NCBI GenBank assembly: GCA_021808875.1
Contig: JAKBAU010000020.1
Location: 1-21,351, forward strand
DNA: 21,351 nucleotides
Reading direction: 5' to 3'
DNA from: Pseudomonadota bacterium
Lineage (GTDB): Bacteria > Pseudomonadota > Alphaproteobacteria > Micropepsales > Micropepsaceae
In this document: positions 1 through 6,914 of the stretch, piece after piece
Numbering within the stretch: position 1 is the stretch's first letter
Layout: every line of letters starts with the position of its first letter
The notes under the pieces: model-generated
The model's input: the letters and a program-made list of their open reading frames with translations, nothing else
Databases searched by the model: none
Told to the model about the DNA's origin: nothing
Made by a program: the position numbers and the translations under genes

Positions 1-127
1 TCGCGGAACCCATCTGGGCTGGCGGTCATGAGGCCGCGCCAACAAGCCGGACACATGACCGCATTCGTGCCGCCGCCAAATTCTTGCAATCTCGCTCTTG
101 AATCCGAGGCCGTTCCACACATGACCC
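1..127 (+). repeat. Right end of an upstream IS1111-group element (truncated by window start)
   Basis: These 127 bases are identical, by direct reading, to positions 1364-1490, the right end of the complete IS1111 copy that follows. They end in CACACATGACCC and are followed at once by the left end of that copy. The simplest reading is a head-to-tail tandem of two IS1111 elements, with the body of the first lying outside the window. The inner GGCCGTTCCAC (108-118) is the subterminal inverted repeat of the right end. Confidence 0.8.
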
Positions 128-177
128 TGGATTTTCATCGAGAACTGTTGGGGTGGAACGGCCCGCGGCATCGGATG

Positions 178-186
178 TGCCATAAT
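178..186 (+). promoter_or_regulatory. Extended -10 promoter element for IS1111 transposase, copy A
   Basis: TG at 178-179, one base, then CATAAT at 181-186, giving an extended -10 about 37 bases before the ATG. No good -35 is seen at the usual spacing. The same string occurs before the copy B transposase, so it is a conserved part of the element rather than a junction product. Confidence 0.4.
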
Positions 187-222
187 GAGGTTGTTCGAAG
201 ACCATCATGAAAGGGCCGTCCC

Positions 223-1239
223 ATGGAATTTAAGCGCATATCGATCGACACGTCGAAGCATATTTTCACGTTACATGGCGTCGATGACCAGGACCGCGTC
301 ACCCTTCGACGCGAGTTCCGGCGCGGGCAGGTTGAAGCCTTCTTTGCCAAATTGCCCCCGGTCGAGATTGCTCTGGAAGCTTGTGCCGGCGCCCATCACT
401 GGGGCCGGGTGCTGGGCGCCCTGGGCCATCGGGTAAAGCTGATCCCGCCGCAATATGTGAAGCCCTTCGTCAAGCGCAGCAAGAATGATCGCAATGACGC
501 GGAGGCGATCAGCGAGGCTGCATCCCGCCCGAGCATGCGCACAGTGCCGGTGAAGACGGTGGACGCGCAAGCGGCGACGATCATCGTGAAGCACCGGGAG
601 ATGCTGGTTGGGCAGCGGACGCAGGCCATCAACGGCCTGCGTGGACATGCGGCGGAATTTGGCATCGTCGTGGCCAAAGGCTGTGGCAATGTCTCGGCGC
701 TGCTTGCGGCTCTGGAAAGTGATCCCACCGTCCCGGCGGTGGCTCAGAGCATGTTCGCCCAAATGGGGCAGCATATCGCGGATCTCGACACGAAGATCAA
801 AGCCTTGAACGAAAAGCTTGTCGAGCAGCACAAGGCGAACCCCGTCAGCCAGCGCTTGGCCGCGATCCCTGGCCTTGGACCGATTACCGCGATCACCATG
901 GTACTCACGGTAAATCCGTCAAACTTCGAGAGCGGCCGGCATTTTGCCGCCTGGCTGGGGCTGACACCACGAGAGCATTCAACTGGCGGCAAGCATCGCC
1001 TGGGGCGGATCAGCAAAGCCGGCAATGAAAGATTACGCCAGTTGCTGGTGGTGGGCGCCATGGCGGTGCTTCGCTTCGCCAAGCCCGGCGCCAAATCGGC
1101 AAGCGCCTGGTTGTTGCAATTGCTGGAGCGCCGGCCGCGCAAAGTCGCGGCGGTCGCCCTGGCCAACAAGATCGCCCGGGTTGTCTGGGCGATGATGGCA
1201 CGCGGTGAGGCGTACCGGCGGCAGCCGGCAGCTGCCTGA
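223..1239 (+). CDS. IS1111-group transposase (DEDD recombinase, IS110 family)
   Basis: A 338-residue transposase. The N-terminal RuvC-like DEDD domain shows D9 in the IDTSK motif, E52 in LEAC, and D89 and D92 in KNDRNDAEA. The C-terminal Transposase_20 domain has the AAIPGLGPITA helix-hairpin-like motif (213-223) and the serine motif HSTGGK with S253, the presumed nucleophile. IS110-family enzymes insert circular elements at short core sequences without ordinary terminal inverted repeats, guided by an element-encoded RNA. The start ATG has GAAAGGG at 209-215, seven bases upstream. An extended -10 (TG-C-CATAAT, 178-186) precedes it and is conserved in copy B. Length and all catalytic residues look intact, so the protein is probably functional. 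It differs from copy B at about 29 residues by my count. Confidence 0.95.
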   Translation: MEFKRISIDTSKHIFTLHGVDDQDRVTLRREFRRGQVEAFFAKLPPVEIALEACAGAHHWGRVLGALGHRVKLIPPQYVKPFVKRSKNDRNDAEAISEAASRPSMRTVPVKTVDAQAATIIVKHREMLVGQRTQAINGLRGHAAEFGIVVAKGCGNVSALLAALESDPTVPAVAQSMFAQMGQHIADLDTKIKALNEKLVEQHKANPVSQRLAAIPGLGPITAITMVLTVNPSNFESGRHFAAWLGLTPREHSTGGKHRLGRISKAGNERLRQLLVVGAMAVLRFAKPGAKSASAWLLQLLERRPRKVAAVALANKIARVVWAMMARGEAYRRQPAAA

Positions 1240-1490
1240 CCGCGAGCCGGTGCCAAGGAGGCAAGAGCGATAGAAGAAGATGGCGATCGGTCGAACCGGC
1301 GAATGGCGGTAATCCAGTTAGGGTCAACGGCACATCAATGCCGTAGAATTGTTTGGATGCCATTCGCGGAACCCATCTGGGCTGGCGGTCATGAGGCCGC
1401 GCCAACAAGCCGGACACATGACCGCATTCGTGCCGCCGCCAAATTCTTGCAATCTCGCTCTTGAATCCGAGGCCGTTCCACACATGACCC
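1240..1490 (+). ncRNA. Candidate guide RNA (seekRNA/bridge RNA) region of IS1111 copy A
   Basis: In IS1111-group elements the guide RNA is encoded in the long non-coding stretch between the transposase stop and the right end. Here that stretch is about 250 bp and is largely conserved with copy B although it has no convincing reading frame. A small hairpin is visible: ACGGCA at 1327-1332 pairs with TGCCGT at 1339-1344, and five pairs of it are kept in copy B. RNA boundaries and guide loops cannot be assigned by eye. The call rests on family knowledge plus position. Confidence 0.4.
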
Positions 1491-1528
1491 ACCGGGTTTG
1501 ATTTATGTCCCGCGTTGCGGGGATGGGG

Positions 1529-2308
1529 TCAAGGTGTAGCTTTCTCCTTTCTGGCCTTGGGTTTGGCGATACTGTCCTTGAAGCGGAAGCTGTCATTGCC
1601 GGTTTCGATGATGTGGCAATGGTGGGTGAGGCGGTCGAGCAGCGCCGTTGTCATTTTGGCATCGCCGAACACGCCGGCCCATTCGCTGAAGCTGAGATTG
1701 GTGGTGATGATGACGCTGGTGCGCTCGTAGAGCTTGGAGAGCAGGTGGAAGAGCAGCGCGCCGCCTGATGGGCTGAACGGCAGGTAACCCAGCTCGTCGA
1801 GGATGACGAGGTCGAGCCGGAGCAGGCGTTCGGCCAGCTGGCCGGCTCTGTTCATGGCCTTCTCCTGCTCAAGGGCATTGACCAGATCGACGGTGGCGAA
1901 GAACCTGACCTTCTTGCGATGATGCTCGACGGCCTGCACGCCGAGCGCGGTGGCCATATGGCTTTTGCCGGTTCCGGGGCCACCGATGAGCACGACATTA
2001 TCGGCACCGTCCATGAAGTCGCCGCGGTGTAGCTGCCGGATTAGGGCCTCGTTCACCTCACTGGCGGCAAAGTCGAAGCCGGCCAGGTCCTTGTAGGCGG
2101 GGAACCGAGCCGCCTTGATCTGATAGGAGATGGACCTGACCTCGCGCTCGGCCATCTCGGCCTTGAGCAATTGCGAGAGGATGGGCACGGCGGCATCGAA
2201 GGCGGGGGCGCCCTGTTCGATCAGCTCGCCCACGGCCTGGGCCATGCCATACATTTTGAGGCCGCGCAGCATCACCACCACGGCAGCACTGGCAGGATCA
2301 TGACGCAT
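1529..2308 (-). CDS. istB: IS21-family transposition helper ATPase IstB
   Basis: AAA+ ATPase that assists the IstA transposase in target selection and strand transfer. Starting at ATG 2308 the protein is 259 residues, normal for IstB. The Walker A motif is [11 protein letters not shown], and Walker B is [12 protein letters not shown]. Downstream are the conserved [14 protein letters not shown] (sensor 1) and LLDRLTHHC segments. I chose ATG 2308 because AAGGAG sits eight bases upstream; an in-frame upstream start at 2350 has no such site. The start overlaps the istA stop (2298-2300) by 11 bp, which fits translational coupling. The gene looks intact, but its partner istA is broken. Confidence 0.95.
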   Translation of the reverse strand: MRHDPASAAVVVMLRGLKMYGMAQAVGELIEQGAPAFDAAVPILSQLLKAEMAEREVRSISYQIKAARFPAYKDLAGFDFAASEVNEALIRQLHRGDFMDGADNVVLIGGPGTGKSHMATALGVQAVEHHRKKVRFFATVDLVNALEQEKAMNRAGQLAERLLRLDLVILDELGYLPFSPSGGALLFHLLSKLYERTSVIITTNLSFSEWAGVFGDAKMTTALLDRLTHHCHIIETGNDSFRFKDSIAKPKARKEKATP

Positions 2309-4009
2309 GGCGCTGCTCCTTGTCACGCAGGGCGTCATAGCGCTCGACATTGGCCAGCGGCTCCCGTGTCAGGCGCAGGGCCTGGGGCGCATCGATTGGC
2401 GACGCCGGCGGGGCCTTGCCGTCCGTCAGCCGGTGCAGCACGTTGATGACATGGGTTTTGGTAGCAACGCCGGCCTCAAGCGCCAGCTCCACGGCGCACA
2501 GCACGGCCTGCTCATCATGCTGGAGCACGAGGGCCAGAATCTCGACCATCTCCCGGTCACCGCCAGGGCGCTTGAGAAGCTGGGTCTGCAGCTGCCTGAA
2601 GGCTTCCGGTAGTTCGGCGAAGGGCGCGCCATTGCGCAAAGCCCCAGGCTTGCGCTGGATGACGGCCAGATAATGCCGCCAGTCATAGACCGTCCGGCCC
2701 AGCTGATGATGGGAGCGACCGATGATGCGGGCATGTTCGCACAGGATCTGGCCTTCGGCGGCGATGACGAGCCGCTCCGGGTAAACCCGCAGGCTGACCG
2801 GCCGGTTGGCAAACGACGCCGGCACGCTGTAGCGGTTGCGCTCAAAATGCACGAGGCAGGTGGGCGATACCCGCTTGGTGTGCTCGACAAAGCCATCAAA
2901 GGGGCGCCCCAACGGCATCAGGCTGGTCAGCTCCGCTTTATGCACATCAGCGATGGTGCCGGGCAGAGTGCCATGCTCGATCTCTCCCCATTGCTCAATG
3001 CAACGCTTCTCAAGCCAGCTGTTGAGCGCATCCAGGTCCGGGAAGCTGGGCAACGGCTGCCACAGCCGGCGCCGCGCATCCTGCACGTTCTTCTCAACCT
3101 GGCCCTTCTCCCAGCCCGATGCCGGATTGCAGAAATCCGTCTCGAACAGATAATGGCTGGCCATAGCGGCAAAGCGAGCGTTGACCTGCCGGGCCTTGCC
3201 AGAACCGATCTTGTCAACAGCCGTCTTCATATTATCGAAGATGCCTCTTTGCGGCACGCCGCCCAGCACCCTGAACGACTGGGCCAGCGCGTCAAACAGC
3301 ATCTCGTGCGTCTGCAGCAAATAGGCCCGGACGACGAACGCCCGGCTATGCGACAGCTTGGTGTGCGCCACCTGCAGCTTTGTGCGCTCGCGGCAAGAAT
3401 TTCCGCCTTCTCCTCCCGCGTCCAATCCCGCCGCCGGCGCCGCCCGGTGATCAGCTCGACACGATGATAGTCAATGTCCTCATGACTGTGCTGATGTCTG
3501 GCATTAGGACCGTCAGTTTCCACAGCGTCACCCCACACAAATTCAGGGGTACAATGTCCAGTAATTCAAACCGCGCCGCGAGGTGGGAGGCTCACACCGG
3601 TTACGAATGCCTCGCCCGCTGCAAAGACCAGAGGCACGAAGGTGCCGCGGCCACTTGTCTGCTGCTCGCGATGCCGGTCCAGCTTCCATTGCCGGACAAA
3701 GGCCGCAACCCGATCATATGAACCATCATAGCCCAAGGCGGCCAGATCGGCGTGCAGTTGCTTCGTGCTCCGCTTCTGCTTGCGCGATTTGCCAGCCTCC
3801 TGGCGAAGCCAAGCCAGAAGCTTGTCAACAAACGGGTCCAGCCTGCTCGGACGCTCCGGAACCTGAAACTTTGCCTCTACCGCATCCGACCGCAAATATT
3901 TGCGGATCGTGTTCCGCGACAATCCCGTCCGCCGCTCAATCTCACGGATCGGCACCTGCTGCCGGAAATGCCAGCGACGAATCACACTGAGTAAATCCAT
4001 GTCTATCAC
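2298..4009 (-). pseudogene. istA: IS21-family transposase IstA, interrupted by an IS66 remnant
   Basis: The N-terminal part (4009 to about 3605) has the expected HTH (REIERRTGLSRNTIRKYL) and runs to FVPLVFAAGEAF. At that point intact IstA proteins continue with the segment holding the first catalytic aspartate (FDWSED-like). Here the sequence switches to unrelated DNA. IstA resumes at about 3390 with RTKLQVAHTKLSHSRAF and continues in another frame to the stop at 2298, keeping the second and third catalytic positions (GIFDN and GWEKGQVE) and the C-terminal domain. The gap has therefore removed the first Asp and shifted the frame. A TTG at 3425 could start a C-terminal fragment but could not make an active transposase. 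Confidence 0.9.
3391..3604 (-). mobile_element. IS66-family remnant (left end plus start of the small orfA)
   Basis: Read on minus, the insert begins GTAACCGGTGTGAGCCTCCC at 3604, resembling the GTAA-starting ends of IS66 elements. After a short leader comes a reading frame (GTG at 3538) encoding HRVELITGRRRRRDWTREEK and then AEILAAS. This is the hallmark N-terminus of the IS66 TnpA/OrfA protein (HTH_Tnp_1-like). It stops abruptly at about 3391 where istA resumes. Everything downstream in IS66 (rest of orfA, orfB, transposase, other end) is absent. The junction falls in a GCGAGCGC stretch, so the loss probably came from an internal deletion that also removed about 40 bp of istA. Confidence 0.75.
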
Positions 4010-4053
4010 TCCTCAGAACCCCCGACCAATCAGCCGGGGGAGGGTCAAAACAC

Positions 4054-4305
4054 GGGTCATGTGTGGAACGGCCCTGGATTCAAGAGTGACACAACGATAA
4101 TTTGGCGGCGGCACGAATGCGGTCATGTGTCCGGCCTTTTGGCGCGGCGTCATGGCCGCTGGCCCAGATGGGTTCCGCGAATGGCATCCGAACAAATCTG
4201 CGGCATCGATGTGCCGTTGACCCGGGCTGGATTGCCGCCATTCGTCGGTTCGACCGATCGCCATCTTCTCTTGTTGCTCTTGCCTCCTTGGCACCGGCTC
4301 GTGGT
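4054..4305 (-). ncRNA. Candidate guide RNA region of IS1111 copy B
   Basis: Counterpart of the 1240-1490 region of copy A. Conservation is high over most of it, but a block near the right end differs: after the shared CGCCGCCAAATT, copy A reads CTTGCAATCTCG and copy B reads ATCGTTGTGTCA before the match resumes at CTCTTGAATCC. The hairpin CGGCA/TGCCG is kept (4201-4216). A short variable block inside a conserved RNA region is where differing guide sequence might lie, but I cannot assign loops. Confidence 0.35.
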
Positions 4306-5322
4306 TTAGGCTGCTGCCGGCTGCCGCCGGTAGACGTCGCCACGTGCCATCATCGCCCAGACAACCCGGGCGATCTTGTTGGCCAGAGCGATGGCCGCGA
4401 CCTTGCGCGGCCGGCGCTCCAGCAATTGCAGCAGCCAGGCACTGGCCGATTTGCTGCCGGGCTTGGCGAAGCGGATTACCGCCATGGCACCAACCACCAA
4501 TAACTGGCGCAGCCGCTCATTACCGGCCTTGCTGATCCGTCCGAGGCGGTGTTTGCCACCAGTCGAATGCTCCCTGGGTGTCAGTCCCAGCCAAGAGGCG
4601 AAGTGGCGGCCGCTTTCAAAATTTGCGGGGTTTACTGAAAGCGCCATGGTGATCGCCGTGATCGGTCCGATCCCCGGGATTGCCGCAAGGCGTTGGCTGA
4701 CGGGGTTAGTCTTGTGCTGCTCGACAAGTTTCTGGTTCAAGGCTTTGATCTTCACGTCAAGATCCACAATATGCTGCCCCATCTGGGCGAACATGTGCTG
4801 GGCCACTGCGGGGATGGTGGGATCGTTTTCCAGAGCAGCAAATAGCGCCGAGACATCGCTACAGCCTTTGGCCGCGACGATACCAAATTCCGTCGCATGA
4901 CCACGCAGGGCATTGATGGCCTGCGTCCGCTGTCTGACCAGCATCTCACGGTGCTTCACGATGATCGTCGCCGCTTGTTCGTCCACCGTCTTCACCGGCA
5001 CTGTGCGCATGTTCGGACGGGATGCAGCCTCGCTGATCGCCTCCGCGTCATTGCGATCATTCTTGCTGCGCTTGACGAAGGGTTTCACATATTGCGGCGG
5101 GATCAGCTTTACCCGATGGCCAAGGGCGCCCAGCGCCCGGCCCCAGTGATGGGCGCCGGCACAAGCTTCTAGAGCGATCTCGACCGGGGGCAATTTGGCA
5201 AAGAAGGCGTCAACCTGCCCGCGCCGGAGCTCGCGTCGAAGGGTGACGCGGTCCTGGTCATCGACGCCATGTAACGTAAAAATATGCTTCGACGTGTCGA
5301 TCGATATGCGCTTAAATTCCAT
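4306..5322 (-). CDS. IS1111-group transposase (DEDD recombinase, IS110 family), second copy
   Basis: 338 residues, same length and domain order as the copy at 223-1239, with the catalytic D9, E52, D89, D92 and the HSTGGK serine all present. About 29 substitutions separate the two, mostly conservative and clustered between residues 115 and 240 (roughly 91% identity). The two elements are therefore related insertions, not a fresh duplication. The ATG at 5322 is preceded by GAAAGGG with the same spacing as copy A. The same extended -10 TG-C-CATAAT lies upstream on the minus strand. It appears intact and could act on both copies. Confidence 0.95.
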   Translation of the reverse strand: MEFKRISIDTSKHIFTLHGVDDQDRVTLRRELRRGQVDAFFAKLPPVEIALEACAGAHHWGRALGALGHRVKLIPPQYVKPFVKRSKNDRNDAEAISEAASRPNMRTVPVKTVDEQAATIIVKHREMLVRQRTQAINALRGHATEFGIVAAKGCSDVSALFAALENDPTIPAVAQHMFAQMGQHIVDLDVKIKALNQKLVEQHKTNPVSQRLAAIPGIGPITAITMALSVNPANFESGRHFASWLGLTPREHSTGGKHRLGRISKAGNERLRQLLVVGAMAVIRFAKPGSKSASAWLLQLLERRPRKVAAIALANKIARVVWAMMARGDVYRRQPAAA

Positions 5323-5447
5323 GGGGCGGCCCTTTCATGATGGTCTTCGAACAACCTCATTATGGCACATCCGATGCCGTGGGCCGTTCCACCCCAACAA
5401 ATCTCAATGAAAATTTCCGCCACTCCAGGGTCAGTTCTCAGCGCAAA

Positions 5448-6113
5448 TCAACAGTAAGGTGTTCCGAAGCTGTGTTGGAGCAGGAATCGTCGTAAATCTT
5501 GCGACAGTTGCCGATGAACCCTTCCTAATAACTCGACGTCGTGCGGATGCGCCTCGGGCGGAGCCGAGCCAAGCATAGCCGAGCGTGCCTCGGTATCGCC
5601 GAACACAGCCTTGAGCCCTGCTTTAAGTTGTCGGACCAGGCCTTTGGCCGCCTCTGTTCGTGCAGCGGCGTCGGCATCCTCAGATAAGTCAAACGATATT
5701 GGACGGCGCGTATGCCGAACATCGAAAGGGAGTTCATGCTGGTCGGGGTGGCCCATCGCGGTGTTCATCACCGCGATCACTCGGCGCCAACTCAATGCCT
5801 TCAAGGCATAGCCGTGTTCGATACAGACGTTGGGGTTCGGTACTCGGGCACCGCCCGACCTTTGGGCCACATAGGTTAAGTCGGAAACGAATACAGCCGC
5901 CCGATCGATTTTACCGAAGATTGTTTCCATGATCGGCGGCATCCCCGGAACATCCAAGGTATCGCGGTCAATAGCAATTTCGCGGTCTGCAGGATCGACA
6001 TCTGCATCGGCTTCTAGCTCGCCAATTGCCCGCCCCAGGCATGTCTCGATAAAGCTCCGACCTACGCGGTTTGCGGTGTCACTTTGCCACGAGAAGAAGA
6101 TATGATGTGGCAT
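5448..6113 (-). CDS. TIR-like / predicted nucleotide-binding domain protein, possibly C-terminally shortened
   Basis: A 221-residue soluble protein. The N-terminus HHIFFSWQSD (3-12) and the later FVSDLTYV (75-82) and NPNVCIEHGYALKAL (93-107) match the bacterial TIR-like fold family. E99 in IEHGYA sits where TIR NADases carry their catalytic glutamate. Such proteins commonly act as NAD-depleting or signalling effectors in phage defence; that role is inference here. The ATG at 6113 has GAGGAG ten bases upstream. The stop (5448) is only 14 bp from the IS nest junction (5433), and homologues as I recall them continue past the FGTP motif, so the C-terminus may be lost. It lies 300 bp downstream of cap3 on the same strand and may or may not belong to the CBASS locus. 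Confidence 0.7.
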   Translation of the reverse strand: MPHHIFFSWQSDTANRVGRSFIETCLGRAIGELEADADVDPADREIAIDRDTLDVPGMPPIMETIFGKIDRAAVFVSDLTYVAQRSGGARVPNPNVCIEHGYALKALSWRRVIAVMNTAMGHPDQHELPFDVRHTRRPISFDLSEDADAAARTEAAKGLVRQLKAGLKAVFGDTEARSAMLGSAPPEAHPHDVELLGRVHRQLSQDLRRFLLQHSFGTPYC

Positions 6114-6425
6114 TGCTCAATAGCTCCTCATGTTATGTTTCATAAATAAGAGCATCGGCGGCATCCTGAAAACGCCAACTCAATGGCGCCCGTCTTCGCG
6201 ACGGGTGGAGCCGTCGAGATTTCGCATTTGCCCAGCCCGGTAAATTTCGTTCCGAGATTGCGTAAAATCTTCCTCACAATTCAAAACTCTTAACTCTGAA
6301 CTTTAGATAATCCAGACATCCAACGCCGATACCGGCCTGATTTCTCCCAGAAGACTCCACATTTCTCCAATAGGAGCTTATCGTTCCTCACTGAAGGATC
6401 TCATATTATCTGAAACGCAACGTGT
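6114..6425. other. Intergenic stretch between cap3 and the TIR-like gene
   Basis: About 312 bp, clearly more AT-rich toward the cap3 side. It contains a small perfect hairpin, CCCGTC (6189-6194) / GACGGG (6200-6205), without a following T run on either strand, so I do not call it a terminator. No convincing gene is visible. The ribosome binding site of the TIR-like gene is at its left edge. The gap suggests the TIR-like gene has its own promoter. Confidence 0.5.
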
Positions 6426-6914
6426 CTACGATTTTATCGACAAAACCAAGTCTTGTTCATCGTAGGATCGCATTGACCATTCACCGTATTTTATACCGAC
6501 ATTTCCAAACGAAATATAATAAAACCGAGGGAGTTCCGCATCTCCAAGAATGATACCGATGCAATCCACCAGTCCACTATCCAAAATTGATCGCCATGAC
6601 CTACGATCTTTGCTTGAAGGAGCACCATTGCCCGTTGGATGGGAGTGCCAATCGCCAATAAGGGTCACAAATTTTTCATTTGATTCCCAGGCGCTTTGGA
6701 TGTCCTCAGCATGCCTCTTGTCCAGACGAGAAAAACTGTATGGAGTCGCTACGTCCTTGGGACCCGGATATGTGACCGCAGTAATTTCGAAATGCTCCCC
6801 CCTCCGCAGCCCCATCAAAAATCCTCCAGTCTCGCAGGGGAGGAACGCAGACCGTGATTTGTACATATCGGCCAAAAGTCCGCGAGGCACTACCAAATTG
6901 CGTTCAATTGCCAT
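6426..6914 (-). CDS. cap3: CBASS Cap3-type JAMM/MPN isopeptidase
   Basis: A 162-residue zinc metalloprotease of the JAB/MPN family. The JAMM signature is complete: E28 in ETGGFLMG, H90 and H92 in HSHPTG, then S100 and D103 in SSKD (numbered from ATG 6914). In type II CBASS, Cap3 cleaves the isopeptide-like bond that Cap2 makes between the C-terminus of the CD-NTase and its target, limiting activation. It is the last gene of the minus-strand CBASS operon. The ATG at 6914 overlaps the cap2 stop (6904-6906) by 11 bp; a GTG three codons upstream (6923) is an alternative start. No strong Shine-Dalgarno is seen, which fits coupling to cap2. Stand-alone JAMM proteins of other ubiquitin-like systems are the alternative, but the neighbours settle it. 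Confidence 0.93.
   Translation of the reverse strand: MAIERNLVVPRGLLADMYKSRSAFLPCETGGFLMGLRRGEHFEITAVTYPGPKDVATPYSFSRLDKRHAEDIQSAWESNEKFVTLIGDWHSHPTGNGAPSSKDRRSWRSILDSGLVDCIGIILGDAELPRFYYISFGNVGIKYGEWSMRSYDEQDLVLSIKS

Larger units (their letters stand above)
128..1490 (+). mobile_element. IS1111-group (IS110 family) insertion sequence, copy A
   Basis: A 1363-bp unit with one transposase gene (223-1239), a short left non-coding end of about 95 bp and a long right non-coding end of about 250 bp. Subterminal inverted repeats are visible: GTGGAACGGCC at 153-163 and its complement GGCCGTTCCAC at 1471-1481. They lie inside rather than at the ends, which is characteristic of the IS1111 group. Both boundaries carry TGACCC (122-127 and 1485-1490), the likely target or crossover sequence. 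The exact termini are inferred by comparison with copy B (4054-5427); the true crossover could lie anywhere within the shared TGACCC/TGGA stretch. The left neighbour is the right end of another copy and the right neighbour is the end of an IS21 element. Confidence 0.8.
1485..4059 (-). mobile_element. IS21-family element, defective (istA interrupted)
   Basis: Transcribed on the minus strand as istA (pseudogene) then istB, the standard IS21 order with overlapping genes. The ends are inferred: both flanks read TGACCC going inward (1485-1490 on plus; 4054-4059 on minus), and both abut the right end of an IS1111 copy. Inside, the ends read TGACCCACCGGGTTTGATTT and TGACCCGTGTTTTGACCC, which share only the TGACCC and a GTTTGA/TTTTGA core, so the termini are uncertain by several bases. 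Removing the ~214-bp IS66 remnant leaves about 2.36 kb, normal for the family. It should be immobile by itself because istA has lost a catalytic residue. Confidence 0.75.
4054..5427 (-). mobile_element. IS1111-group insertion sequence, copy B (inverted relative to copy A)
   Basis: A 1374-bp unit with the same organisation as copy A: subterminal repeat GTGGAACGGCC (read on minus from 5392 to 5382; complement at 4063-4073), transposase 5322-4306, and about 250 bp of right-end non-coding DNA. TGACCC is present on both sides (5428-5433 and 4054-4059, read on minus). Its left end has 10 bp (GTGGCGGAAA, minus strand) that copy A lacks after the shared TGGA, and one further base differs near the transposase stop, giving the 11-bp size difference. 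It sits exactly between the istA end of IS21 and the DNA next to the TIR-like gene. Confidence 0.8.

Noticed and set aside
2673..3467. A 264-codon plus-strand frame opposite istA
   Set aside because: Shadow of the istA reading frame; no motif of its own, and it crosses the IS66/istA junction.
1..5427. Inverted IS1111 copies as a composite transposon carrying the CBASS
   Set aside because: The two copies flank the IS21 element, not the defence genes, and differ too much to be a duplicated pair. No matching copy is seen beyond 10.8 kb.
6189..6205. Hairpin CCCGTC/GACGGG as a terminator after cap3
   Set aside because: No T run on either strand and more than 200 bp from the cap3 stop.
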